DNA of 50,474 nt from Acidobacteria bacterium 13_2_20CM_2_57_6 (GCA_001917435.1 MNEA01000148.1:1-50474), one strand, 5' to 3'; positions 1 to 8,237 are shown, numbered from the stretch's first letter. Numbers and translations: made by a program. Notes: generated from the letters alone by a model not told the origin.

Positions 1-1
1 T

Positions 2-253
2 TCAATGCGTCTGATGCCCGCGCATGGGTGTTGCTGCCTGCGCCGCGACTAATCTGCGCACGCCTTCAGCGTGCAGTTCGCCACTTTCAAGGAGTTTGAG
101 TATCTGGTCTGCGGTCAGCGTAAAATCTCTGCCCACCGGGAAGACTACCTCTCCATCGGCGGTTTGCATCGGGAAACCCACAACCATTCCATGTTGCCGC
201 AGTAGGTGGATAGCCTTCACTCTATCGTTTGCTCTGGCTGGGTGATCGCTCAC
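2..253 (-). CDS. Small hypothetical protein, 83 aa
   Basis: I do not recognise this protein. It starts at GTG and its TGA stop lies at the very left edge of the window, so it is complete. The sequence is soluble, with no signal peptide or membrane segment. Its middle part (PVGRDFTLTADQILKLLESG) looks like a short strand followed by a helix, and the tail is Ala-rich. It lies in a run of small PilZ and unknown proteins and points away from the PilZ remnant at 389. The competing plus-strand reading of the same DNA gives a Ser/Arg-rich peptide typical of a shadow frame, so the minus strand is preferred. Confidence 0.5.
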   Translation of the reverse strand: MSDHPARANDRVKAIHLLRQHGMVVGFPMQTADGEVVFPVGRDFTLTADQILKLLESGELHAEGVRRLVAAQAATPMRGHQTH

Positions 254-388
254 GACAAGTTCTCTGAACCGACATCATTGCGGAAACGGAAGAGCCAGTC
301 TAGGGGGCAAGGACAGTCGCCCACAGGTATCCCACAGCTTCTCCGCGTCCTGCACTGAGTGTAAAATACGAGGTGCAATCCAGGTTTT

Positions 389-748
389 ATGAGCGACCAG
401 CAGCTCACTGACACAAAACAATGTTTGAGGAAGAGGCGCAGCCAGCGGATTGAGTTGACCGTTCCAGTTGTCGTTCACAGACCCCCAAAGGAAGGCCCGC
501 AGTTTTCTGAGAGGGCGCAAACGTTGGTTGTCAACGCGCACGGTGCGTTGATGTCCTTAGCGGAAAGGGTAACGCCTGAGCAAAAGCTCCTCATGCAAAA
601 CATAGACAGCGGGGAACAGAAAGAGTGCCGCCTGGTCTAGGTGGAGAAAGTGCCAATGGGACCGGCCAAGGTTGCAGTGGAATTCACCCGGTCCGCACCG
701 AGCTTTTGGCGCATCGCGTATCCACCTGCCGATTGGGCTGCCAATTAG
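389..748 (+). pseudogene. PilZ-domain protein interrupted by an in-frame TAG
   Basis: The reading frame from ATG 389 begins with the PilZ Arg motif (RKRRSQRIELTVPV) and a degenerate second motif (VVNAHGALM), then hits TAG at 638-640 after ECRLV. Without any frame change, translation continues for 35 codons as VEKVPMGPAKVAVEFTR, SAPSFWRIAYPPADW and AAN, to TAG at 746-748. This is a normal PilZ C-terminal half ending in the usual VEF and FW residues. Related proteins commonly have Tyr at about the stop position, so a single TAC/TAT to TAG change would explain it. PilZ domains bind cyclic di-GMP. The product is probably non-functional unless the TAG is read through. Confidence 0.75.
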
Positions 749-936
749 GGTCTCTTACCGATCTTACAATCTGACGTGTTCTTCAGCCTGTCCATTGAAC
801 ACGCCGGGGCGATACTCAGGGAATTACCCAGATGGGGCACTCGTCTTCAGCCTTCATTGTTGGATTCCACTTCCCATCTGCCTGTAAGTCCGGTTCCAGG
901 CCGGTACGGCTCATTCTGTCTTTTTCAGCCTGCGCT

Positions 937-1158
937 CTACACAACCCATCGCCCCTTCTTTCCCTTTGACTTCGGGGACTTATATGACGCCAAGAGGAGT
1001 ACGCCTCTTTTGGGCATTTTGTGAATGATGAAGTACTCGCCCGGCCACAACTCTGCAAGTGCCTTGACGCGCGCTTTTGCAGCGTCAAGCGTTTGTGCAG
1101 CTTCAACGAAATGCGGGCTTCCGTCGCCCAACTTGAGGATGCAAAAGGGCAGACCCAA
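937..1158 (-). CDS. Small conserved protein, 73 aa, paralogue of the 1851 gene
   Basis: The protein begins LPFCILKLGDGSPHFVEAAQ and continues TLDAAKARVKALAELWPGEY. This aligns residue by residue with the product of the gene at 1851 (LFDILKKDRKGTFQWLE, then DIETAKAHVLQLSSESPDEF). The shared layout is a short beta-hairpin, one amphipathic helix with an AKA core, then a strand ending in a Tyr/Phe-rich motif and a basic tail. The existence of a diverged paralogue on the other strand is the main evidence that this is a real gene. The start is uncertain; TTG at 1158 gives the best alignment. I know no function for the family. Small size and PilZ neighbours fit an adaptor or response-associated role, but that is a guess. 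Confidence 0.6.
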   Translation of the reverse strand: MGLPFCILKLGDGSPHFVEAAQTLDAAKARVKALAELWPGEYFIIHKMPKRGVLLLASYKSPKSKGKKGRWVV

Positions 1159-1277
1159 CCAGGCTCCGAACGGGAGACATCTACAAAGGGGGGCAGTGGT
1201 GTGATTATCGCATCAATCTGGCGAGTTGGGAGTAGGTGCGCGAATTACAAACGGCGGCGACAGTTGCCGGGCAAAGC

Positions 1278-1571
1278 TTATTTGCCCACGGTTTGCACCC
1301 CCGCTTGCCCTTCCTGCTGTGACCCTGCTCTGCCAACCCAAATAACTTCGCACCGTACGGAATCAACGGGGTCATCAAGTACGAGTTCCACGAGTTGTCC
1401 GCACCTTAGTCTGAAGCTACCCCGCAATCTGAATCCCTCTTGCGATCTATCGACAATGAGACACGGAAGCATTGTCTGATTTCCCCTGAGATTGATGACG
1501 AGGTTGGCGCGCTTCTTCGTTGCGACCCGTACGGATCGGCGGCGGCCTCCGGGGATAGAAATGCTGGGCAC
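1278..1571 (-). CDS. PilZ-domain protein, 97 aa
   Basis: This is a single-domain PilZ protein, a likely cyclic di-GMP binder. The Arg motif appears near the N-terminus (GGRRRSVRVATKKRANL). It is followed by the second binding motif DRSQEG (consensus D/NxSxxG) and by alternating strands (LVELVLDDPVDSVRCEVIWV) typical of the PilZ barrel. The start is GTG at 1571. The last ~15 residues are Gln/Gly-rich and not part of the domain. It is one of three PilZ proteins within 2.2 kb. All lack an output domain, so any effect would come through a partner protein. Confidence 0.75.
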   Translation of the reverse strand: MPSISIPGGRRRSVRVATKKRANLVINLRGNQTMLPCLIVDRSQEGFRLRGSFRLRCGQLVELVLDDPVDSVRCEVIWVGRAGSQQEGQAGVQTVGK

Positions 1572-1850
1572 TGTTTCGCCCCGCGCTGATTCTAGGGCCT
1601 AATAATCGGACATTTTAGCGCGGAGAATAATTCCGTGAAGCCATGTTCGGGTAATTCCTCGTTGCAGGAATCAAGTATTTACCTGATAGCGCAGGTTCAA
1701 GAGTTCTGTATCGTATCTTTGGCTATTTTCTGGCTTATACAGGAACGCCCGGCCCCCACGCTGGACATGGGTTCCGATGCAAAGCAAGGGTGTGCCAAAA
1801 GCACACGCGAAAGTGGTTGCATCGTATATCCAACTTGCGGTGAGGAATCA

Positions 1851-2093
1851 ATGAGGACGCTCTTCGATATTTTGAAGAAGGACCGTAAAGGAACATTCCA
1901 GTGGTTAGAAACTGTAAGCGACATCGAGACGGCCAAAGCCCACGTACTGCAATTATCCTCAGAGTCGCCGGACGAGTTCATCGTATTTCGTGCGGTCGAT
2001 CTTCAAGTGGTTGCCACATCCCACGACATGCAAACCGACACCGAAGCACTCAGGGAATTTCCCCAGCAGCGATTACAATCTTTTGCCGATTGA
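1851..2093 (+). CDS. Small conserved protein, 80 aa, paralogue of the 937-1158 gene
   Basis: The start chosen is ATG 1851 (MRTLFDILKKDRKGTFQWLE), because this is where similarity to the minus-strand paralogue at 937-1158 begins. The longer upstream reading frame shows nothing protein-like. The protein has a short strand-loop-strand, a helix with ETAKAHVLQL, and a strand EFIVFRAVDLQVV, then a polar tail. No signal peptide or membrane segment is visible. The function is unknown. I have the impression that similar short proteins occur in acidobacterial genomes, but cannot check it here. Confidence 0.65.
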   Translation: MRTLFDILKKDRKGTFQWLETVSDIETAKAHVLQLSSESPDEFIVFRAVDLQVVATSHDMQTDTEALREFPQQRLQSFAD

Positions 2094-2173
2094 CGGCCCA
2101 ATGGACTGGAACCTGTTTGTCAGCTTAAAAGTACGCGCTGTGGGGACTCTTCCTCTGCCTGGGGGAGCCAGTG

Positions 2174-2506
2174 ATGAACGATGCCCAGCACAAAGGACCC
2201 AAAGGTCTTTTCGATGCCAGACGTGAGGAACGCCTTCCTGCTTCAGTTCCTATTTACCTCGTAAGCCTAGAAGAACCCCGAGGAAGCGAAAGAACGAGCA
2301 CGGAGAATGTTAGTTACCACGGTGCGCGTGTCATCAGCAAGTGGTCTTGGCAGTCCGGTGAAGAGTCGATTATTACCCCCTTGACGGGGGAAGTGCCGCT
2401 AGTCGGAAGAGTGATTTATTGTTTGCCAAAAGCGGGAGATCGCTTTTCTATTGGCGTGGAGTTCCCGAATCGCAGGGTTAAATGGGACGAGCATTCCGGT
2501 GCCTAA
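2174..2506 (+). CDS. PilZ-domain protein, 110 aa
   Basis: This is a stand-alone PilZ protein. The first motif is DARREERLPASVPIYLV (Arg-x-x-Arg) and the second is TENVSYHGARV (NxSxxG). The barrel ends in RFSIGVEFPN, the usual PilZ C-terminal VEF strand. A GGGGGAG ribosome-binding site at about 2161 is better spaced for ATG 2174 than for the GTG directly before it. The gene shares its direction with the small protein at 1851 and with the 2642 gene. Cyclic di-GMP binding is expected from the family; the partner is unknown. Confidence 0.8.
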   Translation: MNDAQHKGPKGLFDARREERLPASVPIYLVSLEEPRGSERTSTENVSYHGARVISKWSWQSGEESIITPLTGEVPLVGRVIYCLPKAGDRFSIGVEFPNRRVKWDEHSGA

Positions 2507-2641
2507 CCTAGTCGAACCTTGCATCGTTTGCCGCATTATGCGCCCAAAGCAGCGAAGGCCAAACATGGACTTGTGGAACAAGAAATCGTAAGCTGGTTTT
2601 CCCGATTCCTACCTATTTGATCTCAACTTCCGAGACTCATC

Positions 2642-2971
2642 ATGTCGATGAGCAAGTGCATCGTCCGGATGAAGGACTGCCACAATACCGAACACAGCGT
2701 CGAAGTTTACGCAAAATCTTTATACGAAGCCATCCTTCGCGGATTGAATCGCTTGCAAGATGTTGGCTGGGAATCCAATGGAAATGAAACGATACAACGA
2801 GTCGAAGTAGAAATTCATCAGGAGCCTACTCGACACATAGTCGATGTTCCGAAGCTATTGAAGTGGGTTCAAGAAGACTCCATGTATCCAGCACAACAAA
2901 CCAGGAAAGAAAAGTTGCGGAAGTTACTTAGCCTATCTTCCGCAGTTTTGAATGAACTGAAAATTTTTTGA
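2642..2971 (+). CDS. Conserved hypothetical protein, 109 aa
   Basis: This is a soluble protein without a domain I can name. It opens with a strand-rich part (SKCIVRMKDCHNTEHSVEVY), then a helix (AKSLYEAILRGLNRLQDVGW), a strand pair around VEVEIHQEPTRHIVDV and a basic helical C-terminus. The pattern is that of a small alpha/beta protein. The stop codon lies about 15 bp before the proposed left end of the insertion sequence, so the element landed just behind this gene without breaking it. Confidence 0.65.
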   Translation: MSMSKCIVRMKDCHNTEHSVEVYAKSLYEAILRGLNRLQDVGWESNGNETIQRVEVEIHQEPTRHIVDVPKLLKWVQEDSMYPAQQTRKEKLRKLLSLSSAVLNELKIF

Positions 2972-2985
2972 TCACAATCACTTCC

Positions 2986-4932
2986 CGGGTAGGGGAGCAA
3001 GTGCTTTTGTTTGTGTTGAGGTGTTGCTGAGTTCCGCTGTTTTCGCGCGAAATGCGCGTGTAGTGACGACCAACCCTCTTGATTTTGTCTCCTCGATTCG
3101 TAGCATCGCGATATGTATCTGCGACGTTGCTATCGACGCAAGGATGGCAAGCGTCACGCCTATTGGGCGTTGGTGGAGAGTTACCGAACCAGTCGAGGCC
3201 CCCGGCAACGCGTCGTAGCGTGGTTGGGGGTGATGGACGAGCGGGGCCGTTTGGGAGTGAAACGCTGCGCGGAGAAGCAACCTGGTTATCAAACGGATTT
3301 GTTTACCAGGACGGAACCCGAATGGGTGGAAGTCGATGTGAAGCGCGTGCGCGTGGAACGCAGCCGGAAATTCGGTGGCCCTTGGCTGGGAAGAGAGTTG
3401 CTGCGCCGGTTGGAACTGGATCGCTTCTTGGAAGAGAGGCTACCGAACGGACGCGAGGAGATTCCCTGGTCAGCAATGGCCATGATTTTGATTCTCGGTC
3501 GGCTGTGTGAACCTTCCAGCGAATTGCATCTGGCCGAGCACCTCTACGAGGCCAGCGCGATGTCGGATCTGCTGGGTGTGCCCGAGGAGAAGGTAAACGA
3601 AGATCGCCTGTATCGAACGCTGGACATTCTGTTGCCCCACAAGAAAGCGCTCGAGAAACTCCTGAAGGAGAGGCTTGGCGAACTGTTCGATCTAGACTAC
3701 GACCTGCTGCTCTACGACATCACCAGCACGTACTTCGAGGGACAAGCGGAAGGCAACCCGCAGGCGCAGCGGGGCTATTCGCGAGATCATCGCCCGGACT
3801 GCAAGCAGGTGAATATCGCGCTGGTGGTGAGCCGTTGCGGGATGCCCTTGGGTTATGAGGTGTTCGCCGGCAACCGCCACGATGCCACCACGCTCGAAGA
3901 GATCGTGGGGCACATGGAAGAGCTCTACGGACGAGCCGGGCGAGTCTGGATTATGGACCGTGGTCTGGCGAGCGAGAAAAATGTGCGGTTTTTGCGGGCT
4001 GGCGGGCGGCGCTACATCCTGGGTACGGCAAAGAACTCTTTGCGGAAGTTTGAGCGCGAGTTGCTGAGTGAAAACTGGAAGCAAGTGCATGAAGGGCTGG
4101 AGGTCCGGCTGGTTCCCGCTCCGGACGGAGAGGAAGTGTTTATTCTCTGTCGGAGCGCGGAGCGGCAAGCCACAGGAACAAGCGATGCACGAACGCTTCG
4201 AGAAGCGCATCGAAGAAGGATTAGTGAAGATCGCCGCAAGTTGTGGCAAACGTCGGCAGAAATCGGGCGCCGTGGAGCGCCGCGTAGGACGGCTCCTGGA
4301 ACGAAACACACGTGCGGCGCGGCTGTTCGATGCGCGCGTAGAGGTGCATGCCCAGGACTTCACGCAACTGCGGTGGACGAAGGTAGAGAGTTGGCGGGAG
4401 TGGGCGCGGCGGAGTGAAGGCTGCTACTGGTTGCGCAGCAACGTGATCGACTGGACGCCGGAGGAGCTGTGGCGCGCCTACGTGCAACTCACCGAAGCCG
4501 AAGCCGCCTTTCGCGTGCACAAGTCGGACTTGCAGATCCGGCCGGTATGGCACCACCGAGAGCATCGCGTGGGCGCACACATCCTGGTTTGTTTTCTGGC
4601 CTACGTGCTGTGGAAGACGCTGGCCGCCAGCTGCCGTCAGGGCGGACTCGGCGATGAACCACGGCAAGTCTTTGAAGAGCTCTGTGAAATCTCCTTGGTC
4701 GATGTGATTTTGCCCACGCGCCAAGGTGTGGAGGTACGGAAGCGCTGTATCAGCCAACCGACCGAGCACCAAAGAATCCTGTTGCAACGGCTGGGCATGA
4801 GACTACCCATCGCGCTAGAACAGGCATAAATGTAGTGGAAACTTTCCGGTGCTCACATTGATTCCAAAGACTTTATTCACGCAACTGCGGAAGTTCGGTT
4901 AAGCACGCAGTAGCCCCACTGCTCCCCAGGCT
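2986..4932 (+). mobile_element. IS1634-like insertion sequence (IS4 superfamily)
   Basis: The element is defined by its transposase remnant (3113-4829). The boundaries are inferred from a weak pair of imperfect inverted repeats. GGGTAGGGGAGCA at 2987-2999 matches the reverse complement of 4920-4932 (AGCCTGGGGAGCA), sharing a perfect GGGGAGCA core. A CTTCC pentamer lies outside each end (2981-2985 and 4933-4937) and could be the target duplication. The two repeat arms are out of register by one base, so the exact ends remain uncertain. A length near 1.95 kb suits the family. The flanks are the intact genes ending at 2971 and 4983, so the insertion fell between genes. Confidence 0.55.
3113..4829 (+). 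pseudogene. IS1634-family transposase, frameshifted
   Basis: This is a DDE transposase of the IS1634 type. The first frame (from ATG 3113) carries the N-terminal region and two of the acidic residues, in LLYDITSTYFEG and VWIMDRGLAS. After CRSAERQA (about 4170) the coding sense moves to the next frame, which resumes with EQAMHERFEKRIEEGLVKI. It carries the YVQLTEAEAAFRVHKSDLQ segment with the third acidic residue and the Y-R-E-K signature. One extra base (or two missing) at about 4163-4173 explains the break. Joined, the protein is about 570 residues, normal for the family. It is probably inactive, although programmed frameshifting is known in other IS families. The site has no evident A-run slippery sequence. 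Confidence 0.85.
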
Positions 4933-4982
4933 CTTCCTCGTTATATTGTCGAATGACTTCCCGTTGCGCTTGTCAGAGGGGC

Positions 4983-6638
4983 TTACGGTGGCGGGCTTTG
5001 GACGTCATTCGCTATGATCTTCACTTCACTGCCAAATTTTTGATAATTTGTAAACTGGCCGCGGCACCAGTACACTTCTTTCTTCTTGTGGCGACTCTGT
5101 ACAAAAGTGGTCAAAGGAACGAGCCGGGGAGGCTCGTGCACCCGCCTGAGCCAACCGTAGGTAAGGACAACCTGAGATTCCTCCCATCCTCGATAGGCCT
5201 TCAATTTGTCAGACAACTCTAAATGCTCAGAAATTCTGACTATGTTTGTTTCCTTGTCTGTCCAAACTTCTCCGTAACACGCGGTCTCAACCGACTTGCT
5301 GATTGTGAAGAAACCAAAATCAACGATAGGTCTGAAGCCACACAAGTTATCCTCGACGCTGGCATAATACTGAAAGACCTTCATCCTTTGCTGGTTCACG
5401 ACTACGTCGGGGGCTTGCTGAACCTTTAATTGGAATTCCGTTCCAACCATTTTAGGCAGCTTCGTCCAATCGTCGCTCGAATTCACGAACCCATTCAGAC
5501 GCGGCCACAGTACCTCCTCTAATTCCTTCTTGCCCTCGGGATACTCGCGGAATCGTTGCACGCCGTCGATAACACGAACTTCATACTCTGCCTCGGCGGC
5601 GGGTTCCTTCTCTCCTGATCCCCATTCATAGCTCTGCACAGCTATGTAATTCCGCATACCGTCCGCCAGATCTTGTGCTTTGAGCCGCAGCTCTTTGACT
5701 TCAGGAGTTTCCTCAGGTCGGTGCTGTAGCCCAAAAGCAACGCCTGGTATGAATTTTGGATTGTAATCAGGGGCCGGCGAGAATTTTGGATAGAGGTCTG
5801 CCGAGACTGGGGATACACCATTGATGGTCGAGAATACTCTTTGTGCTACGAAGGGCTGTACTTTGCTCACGAAATCGACAAGGGTTTGAACGGGCACAGC
5901 CAGCGCCACCGTTTCAGTGGTCCCGTTCAGAATACCTACAATCTTTTCGGTTTCCCTATCAACGACGATGCCGCCGCTTGCCCCACCTATCCGAACTGGT
6001 TGATCGGCGGACAATTGGTAGTCAAAGGCGAGGAGGCCTGATGTTGTTGGGCCCTTGAATTTTGCGGGGAATCGGGTCAGTTTGCGAACCGGATTGAGAA
6101 TCCCCTTGGGATACCCATAGATGTCTACTTCCTGGCCAACCTCCAACTCATCGAGGCTGAAAGTAAGACCGTGATGATGGGGCAGCGGGTCGCACAGCTC
6201 AAACATGGCAAGGTCCCGGCTCATGGCAAATGGGAGCACACCGCCGTTGGGAAGCGGGTTCGCAGTAGCACCTTTATCGTCCGACGCCGTGGCAAAATAT
6301 CGATGAATAATCTTTTCACCTTTGATCTTACGGGCGCGCGCGGTCATAGCTACGTGATAATTCGTCACGATGAACCGACACCTGGCGTCCAGGCAAAAGC
6401 CCGTACCGTAGTTGGTATCTATGCCGAGACTAGGGCCGGGCTTCCCTGTGATACCAAGCTTCACCGAGGGAACGATCTTTAGCGAAGTAATAGGAACAAC
6501 GACATCGCTAAAATCATGGGTGCGTTCTACAACCGAAGGATGCAGACTTGTCGAACTCGGGAAGGCCGTTTGAGCCGCCGCTATATGCGAGAGGCAGGAA
6601 CTTGCGATTAAGAACAGAATGATCTTGCGCAGAATCAT
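4983..6638 (-). CDS. Secreted trypsin-like serine protease with C-terminal extension, 551 aa
   Basis: The protein starts with a clear signal peptide (MILRKIILFLIASS, cleavage near AAAQT, residue 23). A trypsin-like protease domain follows: the catalytic triad is visible as His95 (TNYHVAM), Asp142 (SRDLAMFEL) and Ser221 (GGASGGIVV). This arrangement resembles the DegP/HtrA-type S1C fold, but no PDZ domain follows. Residues ~290-551 form an unrecognised extension rich in strands (VRVIDGVQRFREYPEG, EFQLKVQQAPDVVVNQQ). It likely acts in the periplasm or outside the cell. The C-terminal part could be a substrate-binding or surface domain. It stands alone, with its 3' end next to the IS element. 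Gene boundaries are well supported; the substrate is unknown. Confidence 0.85.
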   Translation of the reverse strand: MILRKIILFLIASSCLSHIAAAQTAFPSSTSLHPSVVERTHDFSDVVVPITSLKIVPSVKLGITGKPGPSLGIDTNYGTGFCLDARCRFIVTNYHVAMTARARKIKGEKIIHRYFATASDDKGATANPLPNGGVLPFAMSRDLAMFELCDPLPHHHGLTFSLDELEVGQEVDIYGYPKGILNPVRKLTRFPAKFKGPTTSGLLAFDYQLSADQPVRIGGASGGIVVDRETEKIVGILNGTTETVALAVPVQTLVDFVSKVQPFVAQRVFSTINGVSPVSADLYPKFSPAPDYNPKFIPGVAFGLQHRPEETPEVKELRLKAQDLADGMRNYIAVQSYEWGSGEKEPAAEAEYEVRVIDGVQRFREYPEGKKELEEVLWPRLNGFVNSSDDWTKLPKMVGTEFQLKVQQAPDVVVNQQRMKVFQYYASVEDNLCGFRPIVDFGFFTISKSVETACYGEVWTDKETNIVRISEHLELSDKLKAYRGWEESQVVLTYGWLRRVHEPPRLVPLTTFVQSRHKKKEVYWCRGQFTNYQKFGSEVKIIANDVQSPPP

Positions 6639-6826
6639 CAGATGCCGCCCGACTCTGAATCAGTCGGTTCTGATGTTTTGCACGAGCCTTTCCATGAACT
6701 ATCAAATCAAAACAAAGGATTTGCGCCGGGCTTGCAACGAAAGAGGAACAGATAAGCGGACCATTTCGGGAAACGATGCCGAAACGGCAGGAATCCCGGT
6801 CTGGGGGATTGAACTAGATTCCTACA

Positions 6827-6842
6827 TAGGGTATATACCCTA
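6827..6842. promoter_or_regulatory. 16-bp perfect palindrome, candidate operator
   Basis: TAGGGTATATACCCTA is perfectly self-complementary. It ends 15 bp before the -35 box of the forward promoter at 6858, a position suited to an activator or a repressor. The flanking CA on each side does not extend the symmetry. No regulator is known for it; the XRE protein encoded at 7866 is the nearest candidate. Confidence 0.45.
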
Positions 6843-6857
6843 CATATTACGATCTAC

Positions 6858-6886
6858 TTGACAAATAACTATCTGAGATATATAAG
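6858..6886 (+). promoter_or_regulatory. Sigma-70-type promoter
   Basis: TTGACA (6858-6863) is separated by exactly 17 bp from TATAAG (6881-6886), close to a consensus housekeeping promoter. It points toward the small genes at 7132, 7569 and 7866, leaving a leader of about 240 nt. This is one of the best promoter matches in the window. Confidence 0.6.
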
Positions 6887-7131
6887 GCGCCTTGCGTGCG
6901 GGCTCCTAACGCCAACCTTCCCCTGTCAGGGTTACAAGGATGGATGACCCCCCGTATGCCGGGGTGCCCATTTGCAATTCCGTACTCGCGGAAACCAGCC
7001 CATGCGAAAGGCTCGCGCTACGTTTGTCATTAATTGCAGTCGTTCATGTCTATTAGTAGGAGGGATGGCGTGTCTGCTTTTGGCCTCTTTCTTGGTGCTT
7101 GTCCTGATCTCTCCCGGAGCCCCTCGCTGAC

Positions 7132-7539
7132 ATGCCAAAGGAAATTCATTCGCCTGAACGAGCACTTAGGGACCCGTCCGCACCCAAGGAAATCGTCGTA
7201 GATCAAGGCACGGCTGCCCGACTTGAGGAGCTATGTTCAACGATGACCGATACCTGTGGCCTAATCGAGGCCACTCTGCAATTAGCGATCGAAGGCAAAG
7301 GCATAAAGCGACTAGTTTTCATAAATACTGCTTTGAATCTCTCTGCTAGGGGGACTAGGGCAATCAAGATGTTCTTGAGCGAATGGAGCGTTTTAGTCGA
7401 AGACTCAAAAAGCCGAGAAAAGTCGGGACGATCCGCCAGAGACTCGGAACTCGTGATCCTCACTCCGCTGACGGCCCACGACCCTGCTGCTAAGAACCAG
7501 CCTCAGCCCTCTGCTGAGACGGAACGAGAACGGAAATAA
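7132..7539 (+). CDS. Hypothetical protein, 135 aa
   Basis: I do not recognise this protein. It is soluble: a polar N-terminus, a helical middle (GTAARLEELCSTMTDTCGLI, ATLQLAIEGKGIKRLVFINT), then a charged Ser/Lys/Arg-rich stretch and a Pro/Gln/Glu tail likely to be disordered. The start is ATG 7132, the first start downstream of the 6858 promoter in this frame. It is followed 29 bp later by another small gene in the same direction, so the two may be co-transcribed with the XRE regulator at 7866. Confidence 0.55.
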   Translation: MPKEIHSPERALRDPSAPKEIVVDQGTAARLEELCSTMTDTCGLIEATLQLAIEGKGIKRLVFINTALNLSARGTRAIKMFLSEWSVLVEDSKSREKSGRSARDSELVILTPLTAHDPAAKNQPQPSAETERERK

Positions 7540-7568
7540 CGTTGACTCGTCGGAGATAAACAACCCAA

Positions 7569-7820
7569 ATGTCTTCACGCAAGACACTCCTCAAACATGC
7601 GGACGAGTTGGCGCAAGACGTTTTCAACGCCTGGAACGCTTCAGGGGAGGCTCTAGTACACAAGGCTTTCCTTTACAAAACCGCTAGGCACATAGCCAAA
7701 AACCACAGAGCCTTTGGCCTTTTGAGTGACGGTGACGAAGACAAAGAGAGCATAGCGCGCTTGATGTTTGTGCGAGCCTACAAGATTTATTCTGCTAGGC
7801 AAGCAGCAAGATTCAACTAG
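7569..7820 (+). CDS. Hypothetical protein, 83 aa
   Basis: This is a small, mostly helical, basic protein (KTLLKHADELAQDVFNAWNA; then FLYKTARHIAKNHRAFGLL). It has no recognisable motif and no signal peptide. It lies 29 bp after the 7132 gene and 45 bp before the XRE regulator, all in one direction, so an operon is plausible. It might be a partner or antidote-like protein of the regulator, but nothing in the sequence proves that. Confidence 0.5.
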   Translation: MSSRKTLLKHADELAQDVFNAWNASGEALVHKAFLYKTARHIAKNHRAFGLLSDGDEDKESIARLMFVRAYKIYSARQAARFN

Positions 7821-7865
7821 CCAATTACCATTGCGCGAATTTTATCTAAGTGAGAGAATCCGTCC

Positions 7866-8237
7866 ATGATTATCGGCGAACGCCTCCGCGAACTTCGTGA
7901 GGAAAAGAAGCTCTCTCAGGGCGACATCGAAAAGCGCACCGGCTTGCTTCGCTGCTACATTTCTCGCGTCGAGAATGGGCACACCGTTCCTGCTGTTGAG
8001 ACGCTGGAAAAGCTGGCGCGTGCTTTCGAGGTCCCTCTTTATCAACTCTTCTACGAAGGCGCAGAGCCCCCTCAGGTGCCGAATCTGCTGAAACGAAAGT
8101 CTTCTGACGAAGGCGCTTGGGGCAGCTCAGGTAGAGAGGCACGATTTCTGAGCAAGCTTCGTCGTCTGTTGGGCAAGTCAAGCGATGAAGACCGCAAGTT
8201 GATTCTGCATATGGCTCAAAAGATGGCCAAGCGCTGA
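7866..8237 (+). CDS. XRE-family transcriptional regulator, 123 aa
   Basis: The N-terminal ~70 residues are a helix-turn-helix of the XRE/Cro type (GERLRELREEKKLSQGDIEK, ISRVENGHTVPAVETLEKLA), followed by EVPLYQLFYEG. The C-terminal half (KLRRLLGKSSDEDRKLILHM, AQKMAKR) is a short helical tail, probably for dimerisation. It is a DNA-binding regulator acting in the cytoplasm. From memory, similarly built short XRE proteins occur in acidobacterial genomes. An intrinsic-type terminator lies about 145 bp downstream (8382). Its targets are unknown; the palindrome at 6827 is a possible site. Confidence 0.85.
   Translation: MIIGERLRELREEKKLSQGDIEKRTGLLRCYISRVENGHTVPAVETLEKLARAFEVPLYQLFYEGAEPPQVPNLLKRKSSDEGAWGSSGREARFLSKLRRLLGKSSDEDRKLILHMAQKMAKR

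Larger units (their letters stand above)
6639..7131. other. Gene-poor 493-bp region with a long leader
   Basis: I find no convincing gene here. It contains a palindrome and a forward promoter (separate entries) and then about 245 bp of transcribed leader before ATG 7132. The leader holds a short stem ACCCC/GGGGT (6957-6975) and a possible 38-codon upstream reading frame from about 6951 that has no good ribosome-binding site. A 77-codon minus-strand frame (6932-7165) overlaps the leader but looks like a shadow. I could not match the leader to a known riboswitch class. Confidence 0.4.

Noticed and set aside
6887..7131. Cyclic di-GMP riboswitch in the 7132 leader
   Set aside because: The GEMM core (GGGCAAACC and the second-helix GAAA context) is not present in the right order.
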